The notes under the pieces: model-generated
The model's database searches: none
Seen by the model: the letters and a program-made list of their open reading frames with translations, nothing else
What the model was told of the DNA's origin: nothing
Translations under genes and position numbers: made by a program
Part shown: in pieces, positions 43,949-53,212 of the stretch
Layout: each line of letters begins with the position of its first letter
How positions within the stretch are numbered: the stretch's first letter is position 1
Source: Clostridium algidicarnis DSM 15099
GTDB taxonomy: Bacteria > Bacillota > Clostridia > Clostridiales > Clostridiaceae
Assembly: GCF_002934235.1 (NCBI RefSeq)
Contig: NZ_PTIS01000001.1
Coordinates: 62,001-126,000 of the forward strand
Reading direction: 5' to 3'
DNA length: 64,000 nucleotides

Positions 43949-43977
43949 TTGACACAATATATAGTGTGTGATAAGAT
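43949..43977 (+). promoter_or_regulatory. Promoter of the nrdDG transcript
   Basis: TTGACA (43949-43954), a 17-base spacer and TAAGAT (43972-43977) lie about 25 bases upstream of the cobalamin riboswitch. Confidence 0.65.
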
Positions 43978-44003
43978 TTTATTAACTAGATATTGAATTA
44001 TAT

Positions 44004-44148
44004 AGGTGGCTACAAACATTGTAGCTTAAAAGGGAATTAGGTTAAAATCCTAAACGGTCTCGCCGCTGTACTGGAGAGAGATTTGCCATTACCACTGATT
44101 TATCGGGAAGGGGCAGATGTTGATGAGCCAAAGTCAGAAGACCTGCCT
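44004..44148 (+). ncRNA. Cobalamin (B12) riboswitch aptamer
   Basis: The AdoCbl-type aptamer is clear: AGGGAA-TTAGGTTAAAATCCTAAA-CGGTC, CGCCGCTGTA, the GCCA-x-x-ACCACTG segment, ATCGGGAAGG and the B12 box GCCAAAGTCAGAAGACCTGCC split around 44127-44147. It precedes nrdD by about 200 bases and is followed by an intrinsic terminator, so cobalamin should reduce transcription of the class III reductase. Confidence 0.93.
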
Positions 44149-44218
44149 ATATTGTAATCACTGTTTACTCTACGAAGTATAGAGGGGTGAGGTAGTTAAA
44201 ATCTAAATTTTAGCTATT

Positions 44219-44251
44219 ATCCTTCTGCCTACATTTGCAGAAGGATTTTTT
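44219..44251 (+). terminator. Riboswitch expression-platform terminator
   Basis: ATCCTTCTGC pairs with GCAGAAGGAT around CTACATTT, followed by TTTTTT. It lies between the aptamer and nrdD, where an attenuator is expected. Confidence 0.8.
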
Positions 44252-44343
44252 AATTTAATTCTATTGATTTAAACTAGAAAATGTTTTATGATGGAAAAGT
44301 TATTGTTTAAAAAAGAAAGCAAAGCTTTTTATGGAAGGAAGTA

Positions 44344-46659
44344 ATGTTTATGATTACAAAGATTAAAAAAAGAGATGGTAGAGAAGTAGCTTTTAATATG
44401 GAGAAGATTACGAATGCCATGATTAAGGCCACTAAATCTATAAATGAATATGATTATGATATAGCGTTTGATTTAGCTAAAAAAGTAGCGAATTTACTAG
44501 AAGAAGACGAAATAAATATTCCAACTGTTGAGGAGATACAAGATATAGTTGAAAAAGTTCTTATAGAAAATGAATATGCAAAAACTGCAAAAGCTTATAT
44601 ATTGTACAGAGCTGAAAGAACAAGGGTTAGAGAAATGAATACAAGGCTTATGAAGGTATATGAGGATTTAACATTTAAACAAGCAGAAGACAATGACATA
44701 AAACGTGAAAATGCTAACATAGATGGAAATACTGCCATGGGGACTATGCTTAAATATGGTTCAGAAGGTGCTAAGGAATTTAATGAGATGTTTGTTTTAA
44801 ATCCTAAGCATTCAAGAGCTCATAAGGATGGAGATATTCACATACATGACTTAGATTTTTTAACACTTACTACTACTTGTTGTCAGATAGATATTATTAA
44901 GTTATTTAAAGATGGATTTAGCACAGGACATGGATACTTAAGAGAACCTAAGGATATTCAAAGTTATTCTGCTTTAGCCTGTATTGCTATTCAATCTAAT
45001 CAAAATGACCAGCATGGAGGCCAAAGTATTCCAAATTTTGATTATGGGTTAGCTATTGGTGTAAGGAAGACTTATGTGAAATTATATAGAAAAAATATTG
45101 TAAATGCTTTAGAACTATTAACAGAAAAAGAAGATATATTAGATTTTACTGAGAATATATTCCAAGAGATTAAAGAAGATTATGATCTCATGCCTTCTCT
45201 AGAAAATGATGAAAAATATATAAAAATTGAAAAAGAATATTTATGTAAATATATAGATGATAATAGTATAGTAGAAAAGGTTCAAGAATTTGCTAAAAGA
45301 AAGGCAAATAGTGAAACAGATAGATGCACATATCAAGCAATGGAGGCTTTTATACATAATTTAAATACCATGCATAGCCGTGCAGGGGCGCAGGTTCCAT
45401 TCAGTTCTGTAAACTATGGAACTGATACTTCCGCGGAAGGAAGAATGGTAGTTAAAAATCTTCTTTTAGCTACTGAAAGAGGACTTGGAAATGGTGAGAC
45501 GCCAATATTCCCTATTCAAATATTTAAAGTTAAGGAAGGGGTAAATTATAATGAAGGTGATCCTAATTATGATTTATTTAAACTTTCTTTTAGAGTTAGT
45601 GCAAAAAGGCTATTTCCCAATTATTCATTTATAGATGCTCCTTTTAATCTTAAATATTACAAAGAAGGAAATCCTAATACAGAAATAGCATATATGGGAT
45701 GTAGAACAAGAGTTATGAGTAATATTAATGATAAGTCAAAAGAAGTAGTTTATGGAAGGGGCAATCTTAGCTTTACAACCATAAATCTTCCAAGAATAGC
45801 TTTGAAAAGCAATAAAGATATAGAAAAGTTTTTTGAAGAGCTTGATAAAGAAATGGATATTGTTATAGACCAATTAAAAGAAAGATTTGAGATTCAATCA
45901 AAGAAAAAGGTTAAGAATTTTCCTTTTCTTATGGGACAGGGAGTCTGGATAGATTCAGATAAGTTATCCTGGGAAGATGAAGTAGGAGAAGTACTTAAGC
46001 ATGGAACTTTATCTGCAGGATTTATAGGACTTGGTGAATGCCTTAAAGCATTAACAGGAAGTCATCACGGAGAGTCAAAGGATGCCCAAAAGTTAGGACT
46101 TGAAATTATTTCATACATGAGAAATGCTATGGACCTTGCAACAGAAAAATATAAGCTTAATTTTTCTATTATAGGAACTCCTGCTGAAGGTACTGCTGGC
46201 CGTTTTGTAAAACTTGATAGAGAAATATATGGATTAATTGAAGGAGTTACGGATAGGGAGTACTATACTAATAGTTTTCATGTTCCAGTTTATTATGAAA
46301 TAGGAGCATTTAATAAGATAAAAATAGAAGCACCTTATCATGAACTTACAAATGGAGGACATATAACTTATGTAGAGTTAGATGGTGATCCAAGTCAGAA
46401 TCTTCAAGCCTTTGAAAAGGTAATTAGAACTATGAAAGAGTGTGGTGTAGGATATGGTTCTATAAATCACCCTTTAGATAGAGATCCAGTCTGCGGATAT
46501 TCAGGTATAATAGGGGAACAGTGCCCAGGATGTGGTAGAAAAGAAGAAGATGTAAAATTCCAACGTATTCGTAGAATAACAGGGTATCTTGTAGGTACTT
46601 TAGATAGATTTAATGATGCAAAAAAAGCAGAAGAAAGAGATAGAGTTAAGCATTTATAA
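44344..46659 (+). CDS. nrdD: Anaerobic ribonucleoside-triphosphate reductase (class III)
   Basis: A 771-residue NrdD. It has an N-terminal ATP-cone (ITKIKKRDGREVAFNMEKI), the catalytic ten-stranded barrel, the C-terminal zinc site CGYSG...CPGCG and the glycyl-radical loop RRITGYLVGTLDRFN. It reduces NTPs to dNTPs without oxygen or cobalamin. ATG 44350 is better spaced from GGAAGGAAG than ATG 44344, giving MITKIKK. It is controlled by the upstream B12 riboswitch and followed by its activase. Confidence 0.95.
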   Translation: MFMITKIKKRDGREVAFNMEKITNAMIKATKSINEYDYDIAFDLAKKVANLLEEDEINIPTVEEIQDIVEKVLIENEYAKTAKAYILYRAERTRVREMNTRLMKVYEDLTFKQAEDNDIKRENANIDGNTAMGTMLKYGSEGAKEFNEMFVLNPKHSRAHKDGDIHIHDLDFLTLTTTCCQIDIIKLFKDGFSTGHGYLREPKDIQSYSALACIAIQSNQNDQHGGQSIPNFDYGLAIGVRKTYVKLYRKNIVNALELLTEKEDILDFTENIFQEIKEDYDLMPSLENDEKYIKIEKEYLCKYIDDNSIVEKVQEFAKRKANSETDRCTYQAMEAFIHNLNTMHSRAGAQVPFSSVNYGTDTSAEGRMVVKNLLLATERGLGNGETPIFPIQIFKVKEGVNYNEGDPNYDLFKLSFRVSAKRLFPNYSFIDAPFNLKYYKEGNPNTEIAYMGCRTRVMSNINDKSKEVVYGRGNLSFTTINLPRIALKSNKDIEKFFEELDKEMDIVIDQLKERFEIQSKKKVKNFPFLMGQGVWIDSDKLSWEDEVGEVLKHGTLSAGFIGLGECLKALTGSHHGESKDAQKLGLEIISYMRNAMDLATEKYKLNFSIIGTPAEGTAGRFVKLDREIYGLIEGVTDREYYTNSFHVPVYYEIGAFNKIKIEAPYHELTNGGHITYVELDGDPSQNLQAFEKVIRTMKECGVGYGSINHPLDRDPVCGYSGIIGEQCPGCGRKEEDVKFQRIRRITGYLVGTLDRFNDAKKAEERDRVKHL

Positions 46660-46691
46660 AGAAATTAACTTATTTTATAGGGGGATTCTAT

Positions 46692-47201
46692 ATGGATACT
46701 AAATTAAGGGTTGCAGGCATAATAAAAGAATCTATTGTAGATGGACCAGGAATAAGACTTGTAGTGTTTGCTCAAGGTTGCCCACATAATTGTGAGGGCT
46801 GTCACAATCCACATACTCATTCATTTAATGGAGGAAGTTTTATAGACATAGAAGAAATATTAAATGAAATGAGAAACAATCCGCTTTTAGATGGAATAAC
46901 ATTAAGCGGAGGAGAGCCTTTTGAACAGGCAAATGCTTTCACTGAACTTTCAAAAAGGGCTAAAAAAGAAGGCTATAATATAATTTCATATACAGGATAT
47001 ACTTATGAATATATAGTAAGTCATAGTGATGAAAAAAATAAGTGGTTAGAGTTTCTAGAGAAAATAGATATACTTATAGATGGAAGATTTGAATTATCTA
47101 AAAAGAATATGTTATTAAAATATAGGGGATCGGAAAATCAGCGTATAATAGATGTTAAAAAAACTTTTCAAAAAGATATTATACAAATAGCAGATATTTA
47201 A
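46692..47201 (+). CDS. nrdG: Anaerobic ribonucleotide reductase activating protein (radical SAM)
   Basis: A 169-residue activase that installs the glycyl radical on NrdD. The iron-sulfur motif C-x3-C-x2-C is in QGCPHNCEGCHNP and the SAM-binding GGE motif in LSGGEPFEQ. The start MDTKLRVAGIIKESIVDGPG is typical of NrdG. It is 32 bases after nrdD, preceded by AGGGGG. Confidence 0.95.
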   Translation: MDTKLRVAGIIKESIVDGPGIRLVVFAQGCPHNCEGCHNPHTHSFNGGSFIDIEEILNEMRNNPLLDGITLSGGEPFEQANAFTELSKRAKKEGYNIISYTGYTYEYIVSHSDEKNKWLEFLEKIDILIDGRFELSKKNMLLKYRGSENQRIIDVKKTFQKDIIQIADI

Positions 47202-47219
47202 CTAATATTATGTATTTTA

Positions 47220-47268
47220 AATTGTCTACATATAATTAATTTTAATCAAATATATGTAGACAATTTAT
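47220..47268 (+). terminator. Intrinsic terminator of nrdDG
   Basis: AATTGTCTACATATA pairs with TATATGTAGACAATT around a 17-base loop. Confidence 0.65.
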
Positions 47269-47419
47269 ATTAATATTGATATAATATTTTACGAAATATA
47301 CTTAAAGGTTTCAAAGATAACATGCTTTGTAAAACTAAGATAGTATTTAATTTTTTAAGATGCATATAATATTTAAGTTGTTTAAGACGTCTATAAAGAG
47401 TTCTTAAATGCAGGTGTTG

Positions 47420-47461
47420 AAATCCACTTTGAAAAAACTCAAAGGGGATTTTATTTTTTTG
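47420..47461 (+). terminator. Leader terminator upstream of MATE gene (possible attenuator)
   Basis: AAATCCACTTTG pairs with CAAAGGGGATTT (one A/G mismatch) around AAAAAACT, followed by TATTTTTTTG. It lies 30 bases before the MATE start and ~150 bases after the nrdDG terminator, so it cannot end nrdDG alone and may attenuate the MATE transcript. Confidence 0.55.
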
Positions 47462-47490
47462 TTTAAATTTACATTATAAGGAGAGTTTTA

Positions 47491-48882
47491 ATGAATAATA
47501 AAAGATTTAAAGAATTATTTTCTGACAGGAGGTTTTATAAGAGTACTTTTATATTAGCAATGCCTATAGTACTTCAGTATCTTATTGCATCATCTATAAA
47601 TATGCTAGATACAGTGATGATTGGTAAAGTTGGCGAAATTGAGCTAGCTTCAGTAGGTATAGCAAATCAATATTACTTTTTGTTTAGTTTAATTGCTATG
47701 GGTATAAGTTCTGGGTGTTCAGTATTTATAGCTCAATTATGGGGTAAAAAAGATAAAGAGAATATAAGAAAAGTTTTAGGTATAGGATTATTTAGTGGAA
47801 TTATAGTAACCTTTATATTTACAATAATAGCCTTAATATGGCCACAGGGTATAATATCTATATTTAATAAAGATAAAGATGTTATAGCACTTGGAAGTCA
47901 GTATCTTAGAATAGTTAGTATAAGTTACATATTTACAACAATTACATTTAACTTTGCAACAGCTTCTAGGAGTATAGAAAAAACAGTGGTTCCAATGCTA
48001 GCTAGTCTTGTAGGACTGATAGTAAATGGATTTTTAAATTACGTATTCATATTTGGAAAGTTTGGATTCCCGGTTATGGGTGTTAAGGGTGCGGCGTTAG
48101 CAACAGTAATAGCAAGAATAATGGAATGTTTAGTTCTTTTAATACATATTTATGTATCAAAAAGTATACTTTCAGGAAGATTAAGGGACTTTAGAGGTGC
48201 TTCTAAAAAGTTAACTTTAAATGTATATAACATTATAATACCAGTAGTATTAAATGAAGCTTGCTGGGGACTTGGAAATGTAAGCTATGCAATTATATAT
48301 GGAAGAATAGGAACTCAGGCTATAGCAGCTATACAAATATGTACTACGGTTCTTAATTTATTTATGATTGTAACCTTTGGACTTGCTAATGCTTCGGTTG
48401 TGGTTGTTGGTAAGGAGATTGGAGCCGGGAATGAAGAAACAGGAAAACTTTATGCTAGAAGACTTTGTGCAATTTCAATAGGCATAGGGATGATACTTTC
48501 GGTTGTATTGTTTTTATCTACATCTTTTATACTTTCTATATTTAATGTATCAGATGTAGTAATTAGAGATGCTAAGTATATATTATATATTTACGCGTTA
48601 TTTATGCCAGTTAAAGTGTATAATGCATTAGTTATAGTTGGCATATTAAGGGCTGGTGGAGATGCTAAATATGGTGTTATAGTTCAATCAATAACCTTAT
48701 GGCTTATAGGAGTTCCTTTTGCATTTTTAGCTGCATTTATATTTAAATTACCTGTATATATGGTAGTTTTAGTTGCTTGCAGTGAAGAAATAGTGAAGGT
48801 AATTATACTTATAAAAAGATTTATATCTTATAAGTGGATAAATAACATGGTGGAAGAATTAGAGGTAGAAAATAGCATATAA
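47491..48882 (+). CDS. MATE family efflux transporter
   Basis: A 463-residue MATE protein with 12 predicted helices in two halves. The family signatures are MLDTMMIGKVGE-like MLDTVMIGKVGEIELASVGIA split near residues 35-55, GISSGCSVFIAQLWGKKD after helix 2, and FGLANASVVVVGKEIGAGN in the second half. It exports drugs or metabolites using a cation gradient. AAGGAGAG precedes ATG. Different from the second MATE at 51736. Confidence 0.93.
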   Translation: MNNKRFKELFSDRRFYKSTFILAMPIVLQYLIASSINMLDTVMIGKVGEIELASVGIANQYYFLFSLIAMGISSGCSVFIAQLWGKKDKENIRKVLGIGLFSGIIVTFIFTIIALIWPQGIISIFNKDKDVIALGSQYLRIVSISYIFTTITFNFATASRSIEKTVVPMLASLVGLIVNGFLNYVFIFGKFGFPVMGVKGAALATVIARIMECLVLLIHIYVSKSILSGRLRDFRGASKKLTLNVYNIIIPVVLNEACWGLGNVSYAIIYGRIGTQAIAAIQICTTVLNLFMIVTFGLANASVVVVGKEIGAGNEETGKLYARRLCAISIGIGMILSVVLFLSTSFILSIFNVSDVVIRDAKYILYIYALFMPVKVYNALVIVGILRAGGDAKYGVIVQSITLWLIGVPFAFLAAFIFKLPVYMVVLVACSEEIVKVIILIKRFISYKWINNMVEELEVENSI

Positions 48883-49128
48883 GATAATGATGTACCTAGA
48901 TAGATATTAAAACACGTTATAACCCATAGTAAACAAGTAATCAAAACAAAAAATATACTTGTTAATAAAAAATAATTCATGTATAAATTTCAAAACTAAA
49001 CAAATAATAAACATACAATTAAGATAGAGATGGTAATCCATTTAGCTTTAAAAATCTTTTATATTAAAAGATAAGTAATTATTAAAAACTATCTTAGTTA
49101 GATAGTCTATTATAAGGAGGAAAATACT

Positions 49129-49380
49129 ATGGGAATTTTAGCATGGATAATACTAGGAGCCCTTTCTGGCTGGATTGCAAGTATGATTACTGGCAAAGAC
49201 TCTGAAATGGGAGCTATGGCAAATATAATTGTAGGAATTATAGGTGCCTTTTTAGGAGGCTTTCTATTTGGACTCATAGGCGGGAAAGGAATCACAGGAT
49301 TTAATATTTGGAGTCTACTTGTGTCCGTTATAGGAGCGGTTATTTTATTAGCCATAATTAATGCAATAAAAAAGAAATAG
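49129..49380 (+). CDS. GlsB/YeaQ/YmgE family membrane protein
   Basis: An 83-residue protein with three helices: ILAWIILGALSGWIASMITG, GAMANIIVGIIGAFLGGFLFGLIGG and NIWSLLVSVIGAVILLAIIN. This is the transglycosylase-associated protein family, linked to stress. AAGGAGGAAA precedes ATG. A terminator and then repeat copy 3 follow. Confidence 0.92.
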   Translation: MGILAWIILGALSGWIASMITGKDSEMGAMANIIVGIIGAFLGGFLFGLIGGKGITGFNIWSLLVSVIGAVILLAIINAIKKK

Positions 49381-49396
49381 TGAGTGTACAAAAAAC

Positions 49397-49423
49397 CTCT
49401 GATTATAAATCAGAGTTTTTTTT
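49397..49423 (+). terminator. Intrinsic terminator after glsB-like gene
   Basis: CTCTGATT pairs with AATCAGAG around ATA, followed by TTTTTTTT. Confidence 0.85.
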
Positions 49424-49440
49424 GCTTTTTAAAATTAAAT

Positions 49441-49589
49441 ATCAAGTGATTCTTAGACTCAAGTGGAGTTTTCTTATAAGGAATACAACTTTCCAGCAAA
49501 GTCTTAGAAGACTTATAAAGGGGCGTAGCAGCCGTCATCCCCCACCTTGAAGAGGATAGGGGTGTTACGGATGGTAGCCATCAGATAAA
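49441..49589 (+). repeat. Structured dispersed repeat, copy 3
   Basis: Same element as 6346 and 10151, starting ATCAAGTGATTCTTAGACTC and ending GGTAGCCATCAGATAAA. It begins 17 bases past the glsB-like terminator in the same orientation. Pairings CTTAGACT/AGTCTTAG, GGGG/CCCC and GATGG/CCATC are kept although the sequence between them differs from the other copies. Confidence 0.8.
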
Positions 49590-49790
49590 AGTATAAGGGA
49601 GACTACAAAATATTATTCTTTCAAAGGATGTAAATCTTTACATGTTTAAAAATGAAAGAAGGATAAGAAGAAACTTTCATAAAGATGTGATATTATTAAA
49701 AAAAGCAAATGAAACTGACACATTAATAAAACCATAATTCATAATGCTAAATTTCATAATTATCAGAAAAAATAAGATAGAGGTGCTTGC

Positions 49791-51518
49791 ATGAAAAAAG
49801 AATTTTCGCTTAGTAATGGGAAGGCAATGATTAATTTCACAGCAAAATACTGTAATACGGAGGAGTGTTTATTAGATAGTAAAGGATTTGAAATTATTCT
49901 TTCAGAGTATTTAGAGGATAGAAAGAGCAATAAAAGCAATATATATAAGTACATAAATAAATCTTTAAATCAGGATGAAATATGTTTAGAATTAATAAAG
50001 ATATTTAAATTTTTAATAGTTTTAAAAGCAGATGAAATAATAAAAATTGATTTAAGGTATAAAAAGCTTTTGGAAGATAAAGATAAATTTATAGGTTTTG
50101 TAGAGGATCTATATAACTTTTGGAGAAAGCTAGAAAGATATACTATTGTTGAAAACAAAAAAACGGGTGAAGGTCTTCAAAATGTTAATTTTATAGATGC
50201 TAATAACGAATTTTCAAAACTTATCTTAGATGTATATAGAAAAGTAGAAGAAAACGTACTAGGTGTAAAGCCAAGCATATATAGACAATTACCAGCAGGT
50301 GGCAATGCAGGACTTATATTAAATCAGACTAACTTTGTATATGGTAAAGGTTACGAGTGTTTGTGTAAGATACCATTTATACAGTCTATAGTTTTAGATA
50401 CTCCATTTATAACTTATCCTAAAAAGAACACTAGAGATGGTATATTTAACGAAAGTTTTGAGAATCCACTTAAAGATTGCTTTATAAATACTGATCATTG
50501 GTTTTGTTATCCTGCAAAAGTAGGAACACTACTTGCGTATATTTATTTCCATAGGGATTTTATGGCTCATGGGGTTACTTTATGTAACTTGTTTGAAATG
50601 GCAAAAGAAGAAGAATATAAAGATAAAAAGCCAGATATAATTTATGTTTTTGGAGCTAAAGATGAAGAAAAGCAGATGAAAACAGTCTTTTATGATGATG
50701 TGGAAAATGACATAATGACAGGATATATAAACTATCACCATGATATGGACTACTTTGGATACATGAAAAAGATGACTTTAACATTACACAATTTAATAAT
50801 GATAAAAAGAGGTAATTTACCTGTTCATGGAGCCATGGTTAATATAGTTACAAAAGACGATAAAACCTTTAATATAGTTATTATGGGTGATAGTGGAGCT
50901 GGAAAGTCGGAAAGTCTTGAAGCTTTAAGAAGTCTTGGATCCGAATATATAAGTGATATGACCATAATTTTTGATGATATGGGTGTAGTAAAGTTAAATG
51001 GTGAAGGAAGGCCTTTAGGCTACGGCACAGAAATAGGCGCCTTTGTAAGGTTGGATGATTTAGACACGGGTTATGCATTTAAGCAACTAGATAGAAGTAT
51101 ATTTATGAATCCTGATAAAATAAATGCAAGATTAGTTATGCCTGTAGCTAGTTATAATGAAATCATAAAAGGAGAAGCTATAGATTTATTTCTTTATGCT
51201 AATAATTATGAAGAGGGAGAAGCCTTAGAACTTTTCAATAGTGAAGAGGAGGCTATTAGGGTATTTAAAGAAGGAACTAGAATGGCAAAGGGAACTACTA
51301 CAGAAAAGGGACTTGTAACATCTTATTTTTCTAATCCTTTTGGACCAGTTCAAAAACAACAGGAGATGGATGAACTTATTCCAATATTCTTTAAAGAGTT
51401 TTTTAATAAAGGGATAAGAGTAGGTCAATTAAGAACAAAACTTGGTATGGCTGGTAATGAAAAGAAGGGGCCAAGAGAGGCATCTTTAAAATTATTGCAG
51501 GAGATTAAAAAGTTATAA
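49791..51518 (+). CDS. Phosphoenolpyruvate carboxykinase-like P-loop protein
   Basis: A 575-residue protein. Its C-terminal half holds a PEPCK/HPr-kinase-type P-loop, MGDSGAGKSES with K372, preceded by LPVHGAMVNIV and followed by ISDMTIIFDDMG. Clostridial homologues are commonly annotated as ATP-type PEP carboxykinase, but this one is atypical: the N-terminal ~330 residues do not show the classical PEPCK substrate motifs I would expect. It may be a carboxykinase variant or a metabolite kinase. Start at ATG 49791, with GAGG upstream. Monocistronic. Confidence 0.7.
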   Translation: MKKEFSLSNGKAMINFTAKYCNTEECLLDSKGFEIILSEYLEDRKSNKSNIYKYINKSLNQDEICLELIKIFKFLIVLKADEIIKIDLRYKKLLEDKDKFIGFVEDLYNFWRKLERYTIVENKKTGEGLQNVNFIDANNEFSKLILDVYRKVEENVLGVKPSIYRQLPAGGNAGLILNQTNFVYGKGYECLCKIPFIQSIVLDTPFITYPKKNTRDGIFNESFENPLKDCFINTDHWFCYPAKVGTLLAYIYFHRDFMAHGVTLCNLFEMAKEEEYKDKKPDIIYVFGAKDEEKQMKTVFYDDVENDIMTGYINYHHDMDYFGYMKKMTLTLHNLIMIKRGNLPVHGAMVNIVTKDDKTFNIVIMGDSGAGKSESLEALRSLGSEYISDMTIIFDDMGVVKLNGEGRPLGYGTEIGAFVRLDDLDTGYAFKQLDRSIFMNPDKINARLVMPVASYNEIIKGEAIDLFLYANNYEEGEALELFNSEEEAIRVFKEGTRMAKGTTTEKGLVTSYFSNPFGPVQKQQEMDELIPIFFKEFFNKGIRVGQLRTKLGMAGNEKKGPREASLKLLQEIKKL

Positions 51519-51527
51519 AAAGTATTC

Positions 51528-51573
51528 AAAATACCCACATATACTTGTGGTACAAGTATATGTGGGTATTTTT
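51528..51573 (+). terminator. Intrinsic terminator
   Basis: AAATACCCACATATACTTG pairs perfectly with CAAGTATATGTGGGTATTT around TGGTA, then TTATT. Confidence 0.85.
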
Positions 51574-51735
51574 ATTAAGTTAGTGTGTAACTGTATGGTA
51601 TCAGATTATGATAAATCAAGGCTTTAAATCTATGTTTTAAAGACAATCTATACTTATTTAATGGTATAATTTATTTATCCGCCATAAGATTGAAATGTTT
51701 AAATTTTTTTAGGTGGTTATGATGGGGGGAATTTC

Positions 51736-53097
51736 ATGGACTCTTCGGAGAAAAGAGATCTGATACTTAATGGTAGTTTGTACAAAGTAATAATAACATT
51801 AGCTTTGCCTATTATGGTAAATAATCTTATTCAAACTCTTTATAACTTAGCAGATGGAGTTTGGGTAAGTAAGATAGGTTCAGTTGAATTTGCTGCTACA
51901 GCTTTTGTATGGCCAATAAACTTTTTATTTATATCACTTGGTATCGGTCTTTCAATTGCAGGTACATCTATAATATCTCAATTAGTAGGAGCTTCTAAAT
52001 ATAAAGAAGCAAATATTTATGCTACACAACTTATTGTGATATCTTTTATATCATCAGTTGTTTTTGCCATACTTGGATATTTAATAAGTCCTGGTGTTAT
52101 TAGGCTTATGGGAGGATCAGGGGATCTTGGAATGTATAGCAACATATATCTAAAGATAACATTCTTAGATATGCCATTCATGTTCTTATTTTTTAGCTTT
52201 AACTCTATTATGAATGCACAGGGAAATACAGTTTTACCAACTGTGCTAAGTGGTATTAGTGCTATAATAAATATAGTTTTAGATCCTATATTCATATTCA
52301 CACTTGGTATGGGGGTAGCAGGAGCTGCTATAGCCACATTAATAGCCAAGGCGTTACTTGCTTTTGCAGGAATCTTTATTCTAATGCGATCCTCAAAGAT
52401 GCTAGTAAGGCCAAGTTTTAAAAACTTTAAATTTGATAAAAAGATATTAAAAAGAATTGTAAATGTGGCATTGCCATCTTCAGTTGGACAATCTGGATCA
52501 GCATTAGGTTTTATTGTGTTAAATGGCTTTATTGCTTCCTATGGAACATCAACCTTAGGTGCTTTTGCTATGGTTAATAGGATAACATCATTAATAATGC
52601 AACCAGCTATGGGGGTTGGCGCAGCTTTGACGTCTATTGTTGGGCAAAATTTAGGATCAAATCAAATAAATAGAATAAAAGAGGCTTTCACAAAGTCTTT
52701 AAAACTTACAATCTCATTTTCTGTGGTTGGATGTAGCTTACTTCTTTTCTTTAATAGCCCTATAATAAACTTTTTTATGCAGTCAAAAGATGATTTAGAT
52801 GTTATATCTCAGGGTATAACTTATCTTAAATTTACATCTGTATCTATGCCTCTTATGGGCATATTTAGTGTGCTTCAAGGTGTTTTCCAAGGCACAGGAC
52901 ATACTAAGTACTCCATGGCTATGGAAATTGGTCGATTATGGTTTGTAAGACTTCCTATGATTTTGTTATTCAAATATTTTACAAGTGTAGGTCCTTCAGG
53001 AATTTGGTTTTCTATGGGCTTTAGTAATTTGATTGTCTGTCTTTATGGATTTTATGTGTATAGAAAAAATAATTGGCAAACACAGGTTATAAGGTAG
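51736..53097 (+). CDS. MATE family efflux transporter
   Basis: A 453-residue MATE protein of the DinF/NorM-like clostridial group: ALPIMVNNLIQTLYNLADGVW in helix 1, then GLSIAGTSIISQLVGASKY and, in the second half, GVGAALTSIVGQNLGSNQ. Twelve helices. GGGGGGA before ATG. It is monocistronic and not closely similar to the MATE at 47491. Confidence 0.93.
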   Translation: MDSSEKRDLILNGSLYKVIITLALPIMVNNLIQTLYNLADGVWVSKIGSVEFAATAFVWPINFLFISLGIGLSIAGTSIISQLVGASKYKEANIYATQLIVISFISSVVFAILGYLISPGVIRLMGGSGDLGMYSNIYLKITFLDMPFMFLFFSFNSIMNAQGNTVLPTVLSGISAIINIVLDPIFIFTLGMGVAGAAIATLIAKALLAFAGIFILMRSSKMLVRPSFKNFKFDKKILKRIVNVALPSSVGQSGSALGFIVLNGFIASYGTSTLGAFAMVNRITSLIMQPAMGVGAALTSIVGQNLGSNQINRIKEAFTKSLKLTISFSVVGCSLLLFFNSPIINFFMQSKDDLDVISQGITYLKFTSVSMPLMGIFSVLQGVFQGTGHTKYSMAMEIGRLWFVRLPMILLFKYFTSVGPSGIWFSMGFSNLIVCLYGFYVYRKNNWQTQVIR

Positions 53098-53171
53098 CTC
53101 ATTTAAAGGATAAGTAAATTACAGTAATCTTCTATTAAAATCAAAATTGTATATACAAAATAAAAATATTT

Positions 53172-53205
53172 AAGGTATACTGAAAATAAATCAGTATACC
53201 TTTTT
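53172..53205. terminator. Bidirectional intrinsic terminator
   Basis: AAGGTATACTGA pairs with TCAGTATACCTT around AAATAAA, T-run following; between convergent MATE (+) and mutS-like (-) genes. Confidence 0.85.
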
Positions 53206-53212
53206 AGCTAAA

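Noticed and set aside
49642-49737. 31-codon ORF after repeat copy 3
   Set aside because: Spacing from the AAAGGA is poor, no family is recognisable, and there is no terminator; too weak to call.
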